The notes beneath the pieces were generated by a model. The model saw nothing but the letters and a program-made list of their open reading frames with translations. It was not told the DNA's origin and ran no database searches. Shown here piece by piece: positions 46,081 through 56,386 of a stretch of DNA of 64,000 nucleotides (the stretch's first letter is position 1; each line of letters starts with the position of its first letter). Position numbers and translations under genes: made by a program. Source of the DNA: Dyadobacter sp. CY323 (lineage in GTDB: Bacteria > Bacteroidota > Bacteroidia > Cytophagales > Spirosomataceae); assembly GCF_021390245.1 (NCBI RefSeq), contig NZ_JAJUXH010000012.1:124001-188000 (forward strand), in the 5' to 3' direction.

Positions 46081-46327
46081 AAATAATCGCGTCAGCAATG
46101 ACCTGACCTACTGAACCTTCACTCAGTATGTCTACATAACCGTCCATACCTTCCCAGAAACTGAATTTCCCAATAGAAAGCGATTCTGTCGGCCTCGCCC
46201 AAATCTCCTCTTCCCTTTTTTTGAATGGATCCTTATTTTGAATCGCATTGTCGGCGATCTCCTGTTTCCCATTTCGTCGTGAGAAGGCGTATAAATTAAA
46301 AATTACAAAACGAAAGTAAAAAGCATT
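46061..46327 (-). pseudogene. C-terminal remnant of an exported protein with a Golvesin/Xly carbohydrate-binding-like domain
   Basis: The gap between the MocR gene and the GH20 gene (46081-46463) contains an open - strand frame of 88 codons that ends at a TAA complementary to 46061-46063. It has no usable start: a stop precedes it at 46328-46330 and the only Met is internal. From about 46285 down it reads as a coherent protein end, including SIGKFSFWEGMDGYVDIL and GQVIADAIIFRKVNE. This matches the GYV-x-I-x-x-x-GT-x-G-x-VIADA pattern of the C-terminal domain on many exported Bacteroidota oxidoreductases and lyases. It overlaps the MocR 3' end by 20 bases. The 5' part of the gene has been lost. 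No other feature was seen in this gap. Confidence 0.6.
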
Positions 46328-46463
46328 TTAAACCTTTCTTTTAAGTACATCAAGAACAATTGTCAGCCGAAACAGTTGTACCGCAACAAGCTTTTCCTGG
46401 ATTTATCTTCGTTTACCGGTTCTTCATTTTTAACTGCAGCTTATAGCTGGAAACTTCTGCGCC

Positions 46464-48845
46464 TTGAACACAAGTACAACTTTTCACAAGATTCTCAGGA
46501 TCACCGTTGAAAGACCAAACTTTCGAGACCTGGTTGAACAAAGTATCATTTTAACCGGCCGGCTCGTCCTTTTGGTTTGTTGCTTTTACATTCCGTCCCC
46601 GGCTAATGCACAGGTCACGCCATCGCAGCAATTACCCGCTCCAACCAGGGCTGGTTCCGGCTTGCTGCCACTTCCGCAGCAGATGGAACTGACCGGGAAA
46701 ATGTTTACGATCGGTAAAAACTGGAAAATTATGGCGGATCCGGCACTCGCCAAAGGTCAGGCACTCATGAGCCTGCTGCAGGGATTAAAAGAAGCCGGTC
46801 TTCCACTCTCCATTGTAACCCGCGGTTCCTCGGGTGGTTCCCCGGCCATTCGGCTGGTCGTCAAGAAGGGATCTGTCGCCATTGGAGCCAGCGTCGATAC
46901 GAACCGGACCGCGCTTGCACGCCAGGCATACCGCCTGAGTTTAAAGCCCGGAACTATTACCATTACTGCCAATGCTACACAGGGTTTGTACTACGGAATT
47001 CAAACCTTTTTGCAGTTGGTTAGAACGCAGGCCATTAAAAACCAGCTTCCGGAAGGTGACATTACGGACTGGCCCAGCGTGGAAGTCAGGATGATTTACT
47101 GGGACGATGCCCACCATTTGGAGAAACTAAGCGCATTGAAGAGAATTATCCGTCAGGCCTCCACGTATAAGATCAATGCTTTTTCAATAAAACTGGAAGG
47201 TCATTTCCACTATAAATCGGCCCCCGCCATTGTTGAACCCTACGCCATGTCGGCCCAGGAGTACCAGGAACTGACGGATTTTGCAAAAGCACACTATGTC
47301 GACCTCGTACCATTTCTCGATGCACCCGCACACGTATCGTTTATCCTAAAACACCCGGAGTACCGCAAGCTGCGGCTGCTCGACGACATCAACTACCAGT
47401 TTTCGGTTACCAACCCCGCCGCATTTGAGCTGCTCGATGCCATGTTCAGCGAACTCATCAACGCCAGCAAGGGTAGCAAGTACATTCTTCTTTCGAATGA
47501 CGAAGCCTATTACACCGGTAAAGCGCCGTCGGAGAAACCAATGGCGGATAGCCTCGGCGGAAATGGACGATTATTGGCCTGGTTCATAAAAAAACTAGCG
47601 GACAGGCTGCATGAACAAGGCCGCACGGTTCTGTTCTGGGGTGAATTCCCATTGACAAAAGAGGATATCAAATTCCTGCCGTCACACCTGGTCAATGGCG
47701 TTTATAGCAAGGCCAGTGCTTCGGATTATAAAGACCATGGAATAAGGCAGTTTGTTTATACAGCCACTCAGGGCGCGGAGCCTGTTTTTCCCAATTATTA
47801 CCCGCTGCATACGAAAACCGCGATCATGGAAGATGGAAGTGATCGCTCGTCGGGCCGTGTAGCGGACATGATGAAGGAAATTGGTACTGCCTTCAACCAA
47901 AAGCTTTCTTCCTTCATGGGCGTGGTGATCGCCGGCTGGGCCGATGCGGGATTGCATCCCGAAACATTCTGGCTGGGATATGCCACGGGCACGGCCGCCG
48001 GATGGAATAACCAAAACCTGACCTCCGCGGATGCCACCGCCCGGTTTATGACATCTTTTTACGGGCCTTCACAAAGGGATATGGATCGGGTTTACCGCAT
48101 TCTCAGTGTACAGGCGGAGTTCCATACCACGAGTTGGGATTGGATCGCCTCACCCTGGCGGACACCGATCAAAGGAAACTCGGATGGTATCTTCGCCCAG
48201 CCGCAACCGGCAAAAGACCAGACATTGCCTCTGCCACCGGTGCCAAATCCCGGTACTCTTGCAATCGGCAAAAACACTTACCCTGTGAACGCAGAGCGCT
48301 TTTCAACGGCGCAGACGATGCTTGCCGGCCATGAAGAAGTGCTGAAACTGCTCCGGGACAACAAATCGCGTGCTGGAACTCAGCTCTACAACCTGGAAGT
48401 GCTGGAATCCGTAGCGGCGATCTGCGGACAAAATCTCCGGATGCTGGTGTCGTTGAACCAGATTACCGATCGGCTGCAGGAAGCTTCATCGGCTGCTGCT
48501 GCCAATCCCGCGCTGGCTGTCAGGCAACTGGATGCTGCCATGGAGATGGTTAGTAACCTAAAACAACAACGCGACAGTACGCTCGCAATGGTCACGAAGA
48601 CCTGGTTAAAAGAATGGCATCCGCTGGTTGAAAAGGCCAACGGGCGCACATTCCTTCATCAGGCAGACGATATCAAAGACCACCAGCCGATTCGTACCAT
48701 TGATCTTAGTTATCTTATTTACAGAGAATTGCATTATCCACTTGAAAAGTGGTGGAACGATGTAAAAAAGGTACGGAATGATTATGCGCAGTCACACCAG
48801 TTACCCTTGGTGGATAAACAACTTGACTGGCAGAGGTATCACTAA
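46464..48845 (+). CDS. Glycoside hydrolase family 20-like protein (beta-N-acetylhexosaminidase family)
   Basis: The product has 793 residues if it starts at TTG 46464, which places a signal peptide (LVLLVCCFYIPSPANAQ) some 30 residues in. No in-frame ATG occurs before about residue 70, so the start is uncertain. A GH20b-like N-terminal domain (LLPLPQQMELTGKMF, GLYYGIQTFLQL) precedes a TIM barrel with WPSVEVRMIYWDDAHH and the catalytic Asp-Glu pair in LSNDEAYYTGK (Asp346, Glu347). The C-terminal 200 residues are helical. Family enzymes remove terminal HexNAc, but the departure from the usual GGDE motif makes the substrate uncertain. It converges with the sulfatase gene, 10 bases away. Confidence 0.8.
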   Translation: MNTSTTFHKILRITVERPNFRDLVEQSIILTGRLVLLVCCFYIPSPANAQVTPSQQLPAPTRAGSGLLPLPQQMELTGKMFTIGKNWKIMADPALAKGQALMSLLQGLKEAGLPLSIVTRGSSGGSPAIRLVVKKGSVAIGASVDTNRTALARQAYRLSLKPGTITITANATQGLYYGIQTFLQLVRTQAIKNQLPEGDITDWPSVEVRMIYWDDAHHLEKLSALKRIIRQASTYKINAFSIKLEGHFHYKSAPAIVEPYAMSAQEYQELTDFAKAHYVDLVPFLDAPAHVSFILKHPEYRKLRLLDDINYQFSVTNPAAFELLDAMFSELINASKGSKYILLSNDEAYYTGKAPSEKPMADSLGGNGRLLAWFIKKLADRLHEQGRTVLFWGEFPLTKEDIKFLPSHLVNGVYSKASASDYKDHGIRQFVYTATQGAEPVFPNYYPLHTKTAIMEDGSDRSSGRVADMMKEIGTAFNQKLSSFMGVVIAGWADAGLHPETFWLGYATGTAAGWNNQNLTSADATARFMTSFYGPSQRDMDRVYRILSVQAEFHTTSWDWIASPWRTPIKGNSDGIFAQPQPAKDQTLPLPPVPNPGTLAIGKNTYPVNAERFSTAQTMLAGHEEVLKLLRDNKSRAGTQLYNLEVLESVAAICGQNLRMLVSLNQITDRLQEASSAAAANPALAVRQLDAAMEMVSNLKQQRDSTLAMVTKTWLKEWHPLVEKANGRTFLHQADDIKDHQPIRTIDLSYLIYRELHYPLEKWWNDVKKVRNDYAQSHQLPLVDKQLDWQRYH

Positions 48846-48855
48846 CGGCCATCAT

Positions 48856-50358
48856 TTAATACAAGCTCACATTACTTTCACGCGCGTGGATATTTCCTTT
48901 TTTGAGCCTTTTTTCAAAAGCTTCGGGTTGTTCTCCCGGGCTTGGCCACACGTCACTGGGTGTATGTTCCTTCTTAAAGATCTCAGTCGCCCGTTTGATG
49001 ATATCCGGATGCAGCTGACTCTGGTTTTTGGACTGCTGGGGATCCGCTACGAGGTCATAGAGTTCAATTTCTCCTCCATTGGATTTATGAACATACCATT
49101 TTCCATATCTCAATGCCTGATCCTGGTCGAATTCCCAGTAGAGAAACTCATGTTGTTTCTGATCTTTCTTGCCCAATAATGTTGGCAGGAATGATATTCC
49201 GTCGATATCGGAAGGCGGTGTCACACCTGCAATTTCGGCAGCGGTCGGCAGAAAATCCCAAAACGCCCAGACATGATCACTCACCTGGCCTGGTGCAATG
49301 TGCTTTGTCCAGCGTGCCAGCGCCGGCACGTGAAATGCACCATCGTACGTATTGCCCTTTCCGCCCCGTGTCGGCGAACTCAAATTGAAAAACTGGCTGA
49401 TGCTTGGCGTTTTTTTATCGGTTACATACCTTTTTTCATAACCACTCGGGTTACCGTTGTCGCTGGAAAAAAGGATAACTGTGTTTTCATCCAGACCAAG
49501 TTCTTTTAAAAGGGCAAGCAATTTCCCGACTTCGGTATCCATGCGCGTTACCATTGCCGCCCATTCCTTATGCTGGATCGGCCAATCTTTATCCTTGTAC
49601 TCACCAAGCTCGGGCACGATCAACTGTCCATGTGGAAGCGTGTAAGCCAGGTATAAAAAGAAAGGAGCGTCCTTATTTTTTTTCACAAATTCCAGTGACT
49701 TTTCGGCATACACATCAAAGGAATATTTAGCCTGCGACGGATCTTTCATCCCCAGTGGATGCACTTTTCCATCGGCGTCATACGGACTTGGCTTCGAATA
49801 GTTTTCAAGTTTATAATGCTCCTGGTTCCCTGGAAAATATACCTTTTCTTTATTGTGGTAGAGAAATTCAGGATAGTAGGTATGGGCATGCTGCTGGTTC
49901 AGATAACCATAAAATTCATCGAAACCCATGTCATTGGGCAGGCCCGGCTGGTTATTTACACTCAACCCCCATTTACCGAATAAACCCGTTTTGTATCCTG
50001 CGTTCTGCAACAGGTGGGCAACGGTGAAATCCCCCGGGCGCAACGACTCTCTGTATGCTTTGTAACCGTTATCCCGTACGCGTGCATGACCCGGATGCTT
50101 GCCCTGCATCAGGCAGGAACGCGAGGGCGCGCACACCGCATTGCCCGCATAGGCCTGAGTGAATTTCATCCCCTCCCTCGCCAGTCTGTCAATGTTGGGA
50201 GTCCTGATCAATTTTTGTCCGAAAGGCCCGGTATCTCCCCAGTTCAGATCATCACTCAGAATGTAGATGATATTGGGAGATTTCTTTCCGCTTTTCTGAG
50301 CTACTGCGCCTGAGAGGGTGCAAAAAAGTGCGAATATGGCAATTATCGTTTTTTTCAT
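48856..50358 (-). CDS. Sulfatase (arylsulfatase family, Cys-type)
   Basis: The product has 500 residues with signal peptide MKKTIIAIFALFCTLSGAVA. The active-site signature CAPSR begins at Cys76, which must be converted to formylglycine. The metal-binding DD is in ILSDDLNWGD, and FSSDNGNPSGYEKR supplies the later Asp-Asn. It removes sulfate esters from glycans in the periplasm or at the surface. It lies 18 bases downstream of susD and is the last gene of the sigma/FecR/SusC/SusD/sulfatase operon, pointing to a sulfated substrate. Confidence 0.94.
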   Translation of the reverse strand: MKKTIIAIFALFCTLSGAVAQKSGKKSPNIIYILSDDLNWGDTGPFGQKLIRTPNIDRLAREGMKFTQAYAGNAVCAPSRSCLMQGKHPGHARVRDNGYKAYRESLRPGDFTVAHLLQNAGYKTGLFGKWGLSVNNQPGLPNDMGFDEFYGYLNQQHAHTYYPEFLYHNKEKVYFPGNQEHYKLENYSKPSPYDADGKVHPLGMKDPSQAKYSFDVYAEKSLEFVKKNKDAPFFLYLAYTLPHGQLIVPELGEYKDKDWPIQHKEWAAMVTRMDTEVGKLLALLKELGLDENTVILFSSDNGNPSGYEKRYVTDKKTPSISQFFNLSSPTRGGKGNTYDGAFHVPALARWTKHIAPGQVSDHVWAFWDFLPTAAEIAGVTPPSDIDGISFLPTLLGKKDQKQHEFLYWEFDQDQALRYGKWYVHKSNGGEIELYDLVADPQQSKNQSQLHPDIIKRATEIFKKEHTPSDVWPSPGEQPEAFEKRLKKGNIHARESNVSLY

Positions 50359-50376
50359 TTTTGGTATCGTAAATGT

Positions 50377-51867
50377 TTATTTGGAATAACCCGGATTTTG
50401 CTCCAATGCAGGGTTCTGTTCAATCACTATCGAATGCAGCGGCCACAAATAGTCCCTGTCCCTGTTAAATGACCGCGTCTGGATCACTGTTCCTTTGCTG
50501 TTGTAAGCCTTCGTGTTCATCACCACCTCTGCCGTTTTCCATCTGCGGATATCGTCGTAATAAAGACCTTCACCCGCGAGCTCGATGCGTCTTTCCAGTC
50601 GGATTACTTTTCGTAAATCATCCTTTGACAAGCCAGGCGTTACGTCCGGCATTCCGGCACGTTTTCTGATCTTATTTAGGGCTTCATAAACGGATGCTTC
50701 TGCACCCACGGCCTCATTCTGCGCCTCGGCGTACATCAGCAAGACGTCGGCATACCGCAGGACAATGAAGTTCAAGGCCGAATTTGTTACATCGGAAGCA
50801 TATTTTGTATCATCCTCGTAAGTCGTGTATTTCTTATAGCCAAATCCCGTGCTGTAATATTTGGTATCGGAAACGGTAACGCCTTTGAACTGGTAACCTG
50901 GCATCGCTATCGTTTTCAGCAGCCTCGGGTCTCTGTTTTCGTAAGGTTTGGCTGCATTAAAGAGCGGGGATGTATCGCTTGGAAGCCCGTCTTTCATCAG
51001 GTAACTATTCACCAGATCGGGAAGTGGGGCCACATTCAATTGCAGATCGAGCGTGAGGTTCCAGCCGTGCACATAATCAGGCGCCGCAAACTGGACATCG
51101 AAAATCACCTCGGGATTTCCCTCGTTGGCGATCATGAACAATTGGCGGTAATCGGCAAACAGGGAATAATTGAGCTGCATTACTTCTTTGGCAGACTGCG
51201 CAGCTTCCGCCCATCTGCTCTCATGAAGCAGTACCCTGGCTTTCAATGCCAGCGCCGCACCTCTGGTCGCCCGTCCTTTGTCAGCCCCACTGTACGATAC
51301 CGGAAGAGCCGCAGCTGCGTTCGTAAGGTCGGTCAGTATCTGAGAAAGCACTTCCGACTGCTTGTTTCTGGGAAGCTTACCCTGCTCTTCCAGGCTCGGG
51401 CCATCGAGTATCAAGGGTACCCCTCCGAAATAATTGGCAAGGTCAAAATAAAACAACGCACGCAGAAAAAGCGCTTCTCCGGTGATGCGCTTTTTCAATG
51501 CGGCATCCATATTCACGGGTTCGATATTCGCCAGCAGGTTATTGACCCTTCCGACTCCCTGATAATTCAACTTCCAGATGCTGTTGAACCAGTCGTCATT
51601 ACCCGCATCGTGCTTTCCCTCGGCCAGCTGTATCTGCCCGCTTTGGTTGTAGGAATTGGGAGAGATGTTGTCCAGGTTGAGTTTGTAATCCTTATATCCC
51701 CGGGTCACGGCATAACATCCATTAATCGCCGAGACCACGTGGGCTTCCGTTTTCCAGAAGTTTTCTTCGTTGTAGGTGTCCGTCGGAACCGTATCGAGGA
51801 AGCTGTCCGAGCAGGAAGACAGCGTCAGAATGCTCAGCAGCGCCAGTTTTATACTATTGATCTTCAT
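50377..51867 (-). CDS. SusD/RagB family glycan-binding lipoprotein
   Basis: The product has 496 residues from ATG 51867, giving the lipobox LTLSSC with Cys19. An upstream in-frame ATG at 51903 would overlap the susC stop by 14 bases and add an unusual 12-residue leader, so it is less likely. SusD features include FLRALFYFDLANYFGGVP, VLRYADVLLMYAEAQNE and the final NPALEQNPGYSK. It pairs with the SusC encoded upstream and is followed by a sulfatase. Confidence 0.95.
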   Translation of the reverse strand: MKINSIKLALLSILTLSSCSDSFLDTVPTDTYNEENFWKTEAHVVSAINGCYAVTRGYKDYKLNLDNISPNSYNQSGQIQLAEGKHDAGNDDWFNSIWKLNYQGVGRVNNLLANIEPVNMDAALKKRITGEALFLRALFYFDLANYFGGVPLILDGPSLEEQGKLPRNKQSEVLSQILTDLTNAAAALPVSYSGADKGRATRGAALALKARVLLHESRWAEAAQSAKEVMQLNYSLFADYRQLFMIANEGNPEVIFDVQFAAPDYVHGWNLTLDLQLNVAPLPDLVNSYLMKDGLPSDTSPLFNAAKPYENRDPRLLKTIAMPGYQFKGVTVSDTKYYSTGFGYKKYTTYEDDTKYASDVTNSALNFIVLRYADVLLMYAEAQNEAVGAEASVYEALNKIRKRAGMPDVTPGLSKDDLRKVIRLERRIELAGEGLYYDDIRRWKTAEVVMNTKAYNSKGTVIQTRSFNRDRDYLWPLHSIVIEQNPALEQNPGYSK

Positions 51868-51889
51868 TCGTTTCAGATGATTATTGATA

Positions 51890-54800
51890 TTAGAAAGTGA
51901 CATTCACGCCCACGGTGAAGGTTTTGACTGACGGATATTCAGCCAGATCTTCCCGGGTAGTATTCCGTTCCGGGTCGCTTAATTTATATTTGGAGAAAGT
52001 CAGCGCATTCTGTGCATTTGCAAACACCTTCACTTTTTGCAATTTTATCGCACTCAGAACCTTGGAGGGTATATTGTAGCTGATCTGAATGTTTTTCAGC
52101 CTCAGAAAAGATCCGTCCCGCAGCCAGAAAGTTGAGTTTTTATAATTAGCGCCACTCCCACGCTTGGGTTCGCCCAGGCGGGGATAACGGGCATTGGGAT
52201 TTTCTTCCGTCCAGCTGTTGGCCCATACGTCTTTGGTGATCCCGGCACCATTAAAATTGGGGAAAGCAAGATTTCCTTTCGGATACATATCAATACCCTG
52301 TACTCCCTGAAAAAATGCACCGAGATCGAACCCCTTGTAATTCACGCCAAAATTAAAGCTGTAAGTAAACTTGGGAACGGTGCGTCCCGTGATCATACGG
52401 TCGTCGCTGTCTATCACATCGTCTCCATTCAGGTCACGATAAATGATATCTCCCGGAGCTGTTGTCTTTCCCTGAAAAGCATGGTTCTTCACCTCCTCGG
52501 CGGTTTTGAAAATCCCCTGCGCCTCGTACAAATAGTAGGCATTAACCGGATAACCTTCCTTGATGATATACAGGCTCTGATCGCCGCTGTACTGCACATC
52601 GCCATTGAGGAAACTCACTTTGTTTTTTATAAAAGCGATCCCCGCACCTACATTGTAATTAACCTGACCTACATAATTTGCATGTGTCGCAGTGAGTTCC
52701 AGACCTTTATTAGACATGTTATAAAGGTTGGTAATAGGTCCGGTAAGATTTCCAACCTGCGCGGGAACGTTAATGCGCGCCAGAATGTCGGTTGTGGACT
52801 TATCAAAAATATCCGCGACAATTCCCAGCTTGTTGTTCCAGAAAGCCAGGTCCAGCCCTATGTTTTTGATCGTCGTCGTTTCCCAGGAAATCCGCTGATC
52901 CGCAAGCGTGGTCACCGCTGCCCCGGCCACGAGGGTATTGTTGAAACTTGCTCCCTGTTCCAGGTTAATGGAATTGGAATAACTATACAAAGGCACACTC
53001 TGATTACCCAGCTTACCCCAGGATGCCCGCACTTTAAGATTGCGCAAAGCTTCTATGTTTTTCAGGAAATCCTCCTCGCTGGCCCTCCACGCACCGGAAA
53101 CAGACGGAAAAAATCCCCAGCGGTTCCCACTTGCAAAACGGGAGGAGCCATCGTAGCGGAAGTTGAATTCCAGCAGGTATTTGTCCGAATAATTATAGTC
53201 TGCCCGCCCGAAATAGGACATCAGCCTGGACTGAGAGGATGTTCCGCCAACATTTTTGTTAATGGTTCCCACGTTCAGTTCCGTCAGCTGATTCCCGAGA
53301 AATCCTTCCACGTACGCATTAAAACCTGCGATCTCGAACGACTCGCGACTGAACCCGAGCAGGGCATTCAGGTGATGGCGGGCACCCAGGTCTTTATTCC
53401 AGGCTAATGTCTGAAAGAAGCTGGTGTTCAGGTTATTATTGTCGTAACGGGTTGCACTTCTCTGTGCCGGGTCAAACCGGAGAACCTTGGGAACGTTGGG
53501 AGCCTTAGGGTCATAAAGATATACTTCGGGTATGAAACGGGACACCATTTCATCGTACTTATTTGCGGCAACGTTGACCTTGTATTTGATGTTAAAGGGG
53601 AAATTATACTCGGCAAATACATTCACCAAAGCGCGCTGGTTCTTCGTATCCAGCCCGCCTTCCACCGCCTTCGCATACGGATGCCGGAACACGTTGTGTC
53701 CCGGAGTAATGAACCTGGAATCGCCGTAACGACCATCGGCAAGAATATTAGGATAAATGGGTAAAGCCCTCGTCACGTTACCCACGAGTGTTTCCGCGCC
53801 TTCAGCAGGTTCGTGTCTGTTCCAGTACGTAGCCGAAATGTTTGCTCCCGCATTCAGTCTGTCCGTAATCTTGAAACCGAGATTCGTATTCAGGGAATAT
53901 TTCTTTGCATTCGTGGCTATAAGGATACCTTCCTGACTCAGGTGACCTAATGAAAATGAATACGTGATGTGGTCGCTCCCACCCGAAAGACGGACATTGT
54001 GTTCCTGAGACGGGGCCACTCTGAACATGATATCGAACCAGTCGGTGTTCGGGTACAAATCGCGGTCGGTACCTGTTCTGAACTCCTCAATGTCTTTTTC
54101 AGTGAAAACCGCGGGCTGTCCCTCGTTAATGCCGGCCTGGTTCCTGGAAATCATCCAGTCCACCGAATTAGTGACGACGTCGGGCAGATAAGTGGCCTTC
54201 TGCCAGCCAAAGTAATTGTTATATTCAAGCTGCGGCTTGCCTTTTTTGCCCGACTTCGTAGTGATCAGGATAACACCGTTTGCGGCCCTGCTTCCATATA
54301 TCGACGCTGACGCAGCATCTTTCAGAACGGAAATATTTTCAATGTCCGATGGGTTCACATCATTGAGACTGTACTCAATGCCGTTCACCAGAACAAGCGG
54401 GTTATTATCGTTCAGCGTACCCACTCCCCTGATCCGGATCGTTGCCAGATCTTTTCCCGGCTGGCCACCCGCCTGGTTCACATAGGCTCCGGTAACACCC
54501 TGCAATGCCTGAGACGAGTTGGTCAACGGCCGGTTTTCCAGGAATTCCGCGCTGACGGTTGAAATGGAGCCTTTCAGGTTGACCTTTCTTTCTTTGCCGT
54601 ACCCGATCACCACTTCCTCAAGCTGCGTTTGATCGGGCTGAAGTCTGATCGACAGATCCGTTTGATTTCCTACAACAACTTCCTGGCTTTTATAGCCGAT
54701 GAACGAGAATATGAGTAACTCCGATTGCTCCGCCTGCAACTTAAACTCGCCGCGACTCCCCGAAACTGCTCCCCGGGTAGTACCTTTTACGCTGATGTTC

Positions 54801-55240
54801 ACACCGGGTAAAGCCTCTCCCTTTTCGTCGGTTACTTTCCCCGTAACCGCCTTCACGACGGCAATGCTACTTTCTTGCGCCGGCGTCAGTTCGGAAGTCT
54901 CCTTGGTTGCACCTTCTTTTTGTTTCTCCCGTTTTATCACAATGGATTTTCCGGACAAACGAAACACGAATCCGTGGCTGTCAAGGATATCCTTGAGGGC
55001 TTTTTCGAGAGACTGGTTTTTCAGATTTACCGAGACGTTTTTTTCCCTGACCACATCGTCATAATTGTAAACAAATGTGTAATCGGTTTGCTTCTCGATT
55101 TTTTTCAGTACCTCTACCAGGGTGGCCTTCCGCAGGTTAAGCGAAATTTTCACCGGTAAAAGCTCCTGCTTTTCCGTTGCATTAACGATCTGCGTAAATG
55201 CCAGTAAATAGAGCCAGATGGCGATTTTAGAAATATGCAT
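51890..55240 (-). CDS. SusC/RagA family TonB-linked outer membrane protein with STN domain
   Basis: The product has 1116 residues. A signal peptide is followed by an STN domain (about 28-100, KISLNLRKATLVEVLKKIEKQ onward), a carboxypeptidase-regulatory-like domain (about 130-210), LEEVVIGYGKERKVNLKG, a plug with SVLKDAASASIYGSRAANG, and a barrel ending GVNVTF. It lies 113 bases downstream of a FecR gene and so forms the third sigma-controlled uptake system of the window, here on the - strand. Confidence 0.95.
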   Translation of the reverse strand: MHISKIAIWLYLLAFTQIVNATEKQELLPVKISLNLRKATLVEVLKKIEKQTDYTFVYNYDDVVREKNVSVNLKNQSLEKALKDILDSHGFVFRLSGKSIVIKREKQKEGATKETSELTPAQESSIAVVKAVTGKVTDEKGEALPGVNISVKGTTRGAVSGSRGEFKLQAEQSELLIFSFIGYKSQEVVVGNQTDLSIRLQPDQTQLEEVVIGYGKERKVNLKGSISTVSAEFLENRPLTNSSQALQGVTGAYVNQAGGQPGKDLATIRIRGVGTLNDNNPLVLVNGIEYSLNDVNPSDIENISVLKDAASASIYGSRAANGVILITTKSGKKGKPQLEYNNYFGWQKATYLPDVVTNSVDWMISRNQAGINEGQPAVFTEKDIEEFRTGTDRDLYPNTDWFDIMFRVAPSQEHNVRLSGGSDHITYSFSLGHLSQEGILIATNAKKYSLNTNLGFKITDRLNAGANISATYWNRHEPAEGAETLVGNVTRALPIYPNILADGRYGDSRFITPGHNVFRHPYAKAVEGGLDTKNQRALVNVFAEYNFPFNIKYKVNVAANKYDEMVSRFIPEVYLYDPKAPNVPKVLRFDPAQRSATRYDNNNLNTSFFQTLAWNKDLGARHHLNALLGFSRESFEIAGFNAYVEGFLGNQLTELNVGTINKNVGGTSSQSRLMSYFGRADYNYSDKYLLEFNFRYDGSSRFASGNRWGFFPSVSGAWRASEEDFLKNIEALRNLKVRASWGKLGNQSVPLYSYSNSINLEQGASFNNTLVAGAAVTTLADQRISWETTTIKNIGLDLAFWNNKLGIVADIFDKSTTDILARINVPAQVGNLTGPITNLYNMSNKGLELTATHANYVGQVNYNVGAGIAFIKNKVSFLNGDVQYSGDQSLYIIKEGYPVNAYYLYEAQGIFKTAEEVKNHAFQGKTTAPGDIIYRDLNGDDVIDSDDRMITGRTVPKFTYSFNFGVNYKGFDLGAFFQGVQGIDMYPKGNLAFPNFNGAGITKDVWANSWTEENPNARYPRLGEPKRGSGANYKNSTFWLRDGSFLRLKNIQISYNIPSKVLSAIKLQKVKVFANAQNALTFSKYKLSDPERNTTREDLAEYPSVKTFTVGVNVTF

Positions 55241-55353
55241 AACTTCTTTTTTATGTATGGGTGATCAATGTTTTAATCCGCCGGACAAAGCGCGAATTTT
55301 AGCGGAGAATTCTATATCTATTCCATTGTTTTAGTAGATTAAAAATGTAAAAA

Positions 55354-56307
55354 TTAGTCGCAGCCGGTTCCTGAGATCAATACATCCTTTCCAGACCCGC
55401 TGATGGAAAATTGCAGATCGTTCACGTCACATAAAATCCCGAGCACTTCCTTCAGTGGCGTATTTCCGTCGAGAACTGCCGTATAACGACATTTTTCAAT
55501 GTCGTTGTTTTGAAAAGCGATCTTCACATCATACCATCTTTCCAGTGTACCCGCGATCTCGGGCAGGGTTTGCGCTGCAAAGCTGAACCTCCCGTCCCGC
55601 CAGCTCAGGAGCGCCGCCGAATTAAATTGAGAACGTACAGCTTTCTCGGAATAATGATCAAAACTGATCTGGTCATTGGGTTTCAAAACACCGAGTGGGA
55701 CGTCGCCTTCGTTCACCTGAACTTTCCCCCTCACTACCGAAACGGCCGTAAGTATTTCATCATCAAAGGATTTTACATTAAATGCGGTACCAAGCACACG
55801 GGTTGTAACCCCTCTGGCAGCAACCAGGAATGGAGTTTCAGGATCTGGTTTGATGTCAAAAAATGCCTCTCCCCGGAGCTCCACTTTACGCTGATCATCA
55901 AATCGTTCGGGATAACGCAGGGTACTGCCAGCATTGAGCCAGGCCTGCGAACCGTCCGGTAGTTTTTGGATCACAACCTTCCCCGCAGGACTTGTCACGG
56001 TAATGTAGCGCACATTCTCCGGCCTGTTCATGAAAAAGAAAACGCCCAGTGCAAAAACAACGAAAGCGGTAACGGACATCGCTAAACGAAACCATAATCC
56101 CCGGTAAAAAGGCAGGGACATTGCGGGCCTGATCGTTCGTTTAACTCCCGTAAGTATGCGTTTCCTGATCTCCCGTTCGCCGCCGTCGACCTCAACAGTC
56201 TCTTTGATCTCGCTGTTGTACCAAACATGCAGTTCACGCGCTTCCTGGTCCGAAGCCCGATTGAGCAAATACTTTCTTATCACAAAAGGCAAATCTCCCT
56301 TTTTCAT
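55354..56307 (-). CDS. FecR family anti-sigma factor
   Basis: The product has 317 residues. A short cytoplasmic domain precedes a membrane segment (about 72-93), then a FecR domain with LPDGSQAWLNAGSTLRYPE and GEAFFDI, and a C-terminal DUF4974-like part (from about 245). It sits 79 bases after the sigma gene. It is expected to hold that sigma factor and to respond to the STN domain of the following SusC. Confidence 0.92.
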   Translation of the reverse strand: MKKGDLPFVIRKYLLNRASDQEARELHVWYNSEIKETVEVDGGEREIRKRILTGVKRTIRPAMSLPFYRGLWFRLAMSVTAFVVFALGVFFFMNRPENVRYITVTSPAGKVVIQKLPDGSQAWLNAGSTLRYPERFDDQRKVELRGEAFFDIKPDPETPFLVAARGVTTRVLGTAFNVKSFDDEILTAVSVVRGKVQVNEGDVPLGVLKPNDQISFDHYSEKAVRSQFNSAALLSWRDGRFSFAAQTLPEIAGTLERWYDVKIAFQNNDIEKCRYTAVLDGNTPLKEVLGILCDVNDLQFSISGSGKDVLISGTGCD

Positions 56308-56386
56308 GTGTAACCGCAGTTTATACTCACATAGTGTTGTAAGTATAATGCGACCCTTGCTCCTGCCCGGAAAAAATTTGAAAAAG

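Noticed and set aside
52481..53407. 308-codon open frame on the + strand within the - strand susC
   Set aside because: It is antisense to SusC barrel sequence with no recognisable product; treated as a shadow.
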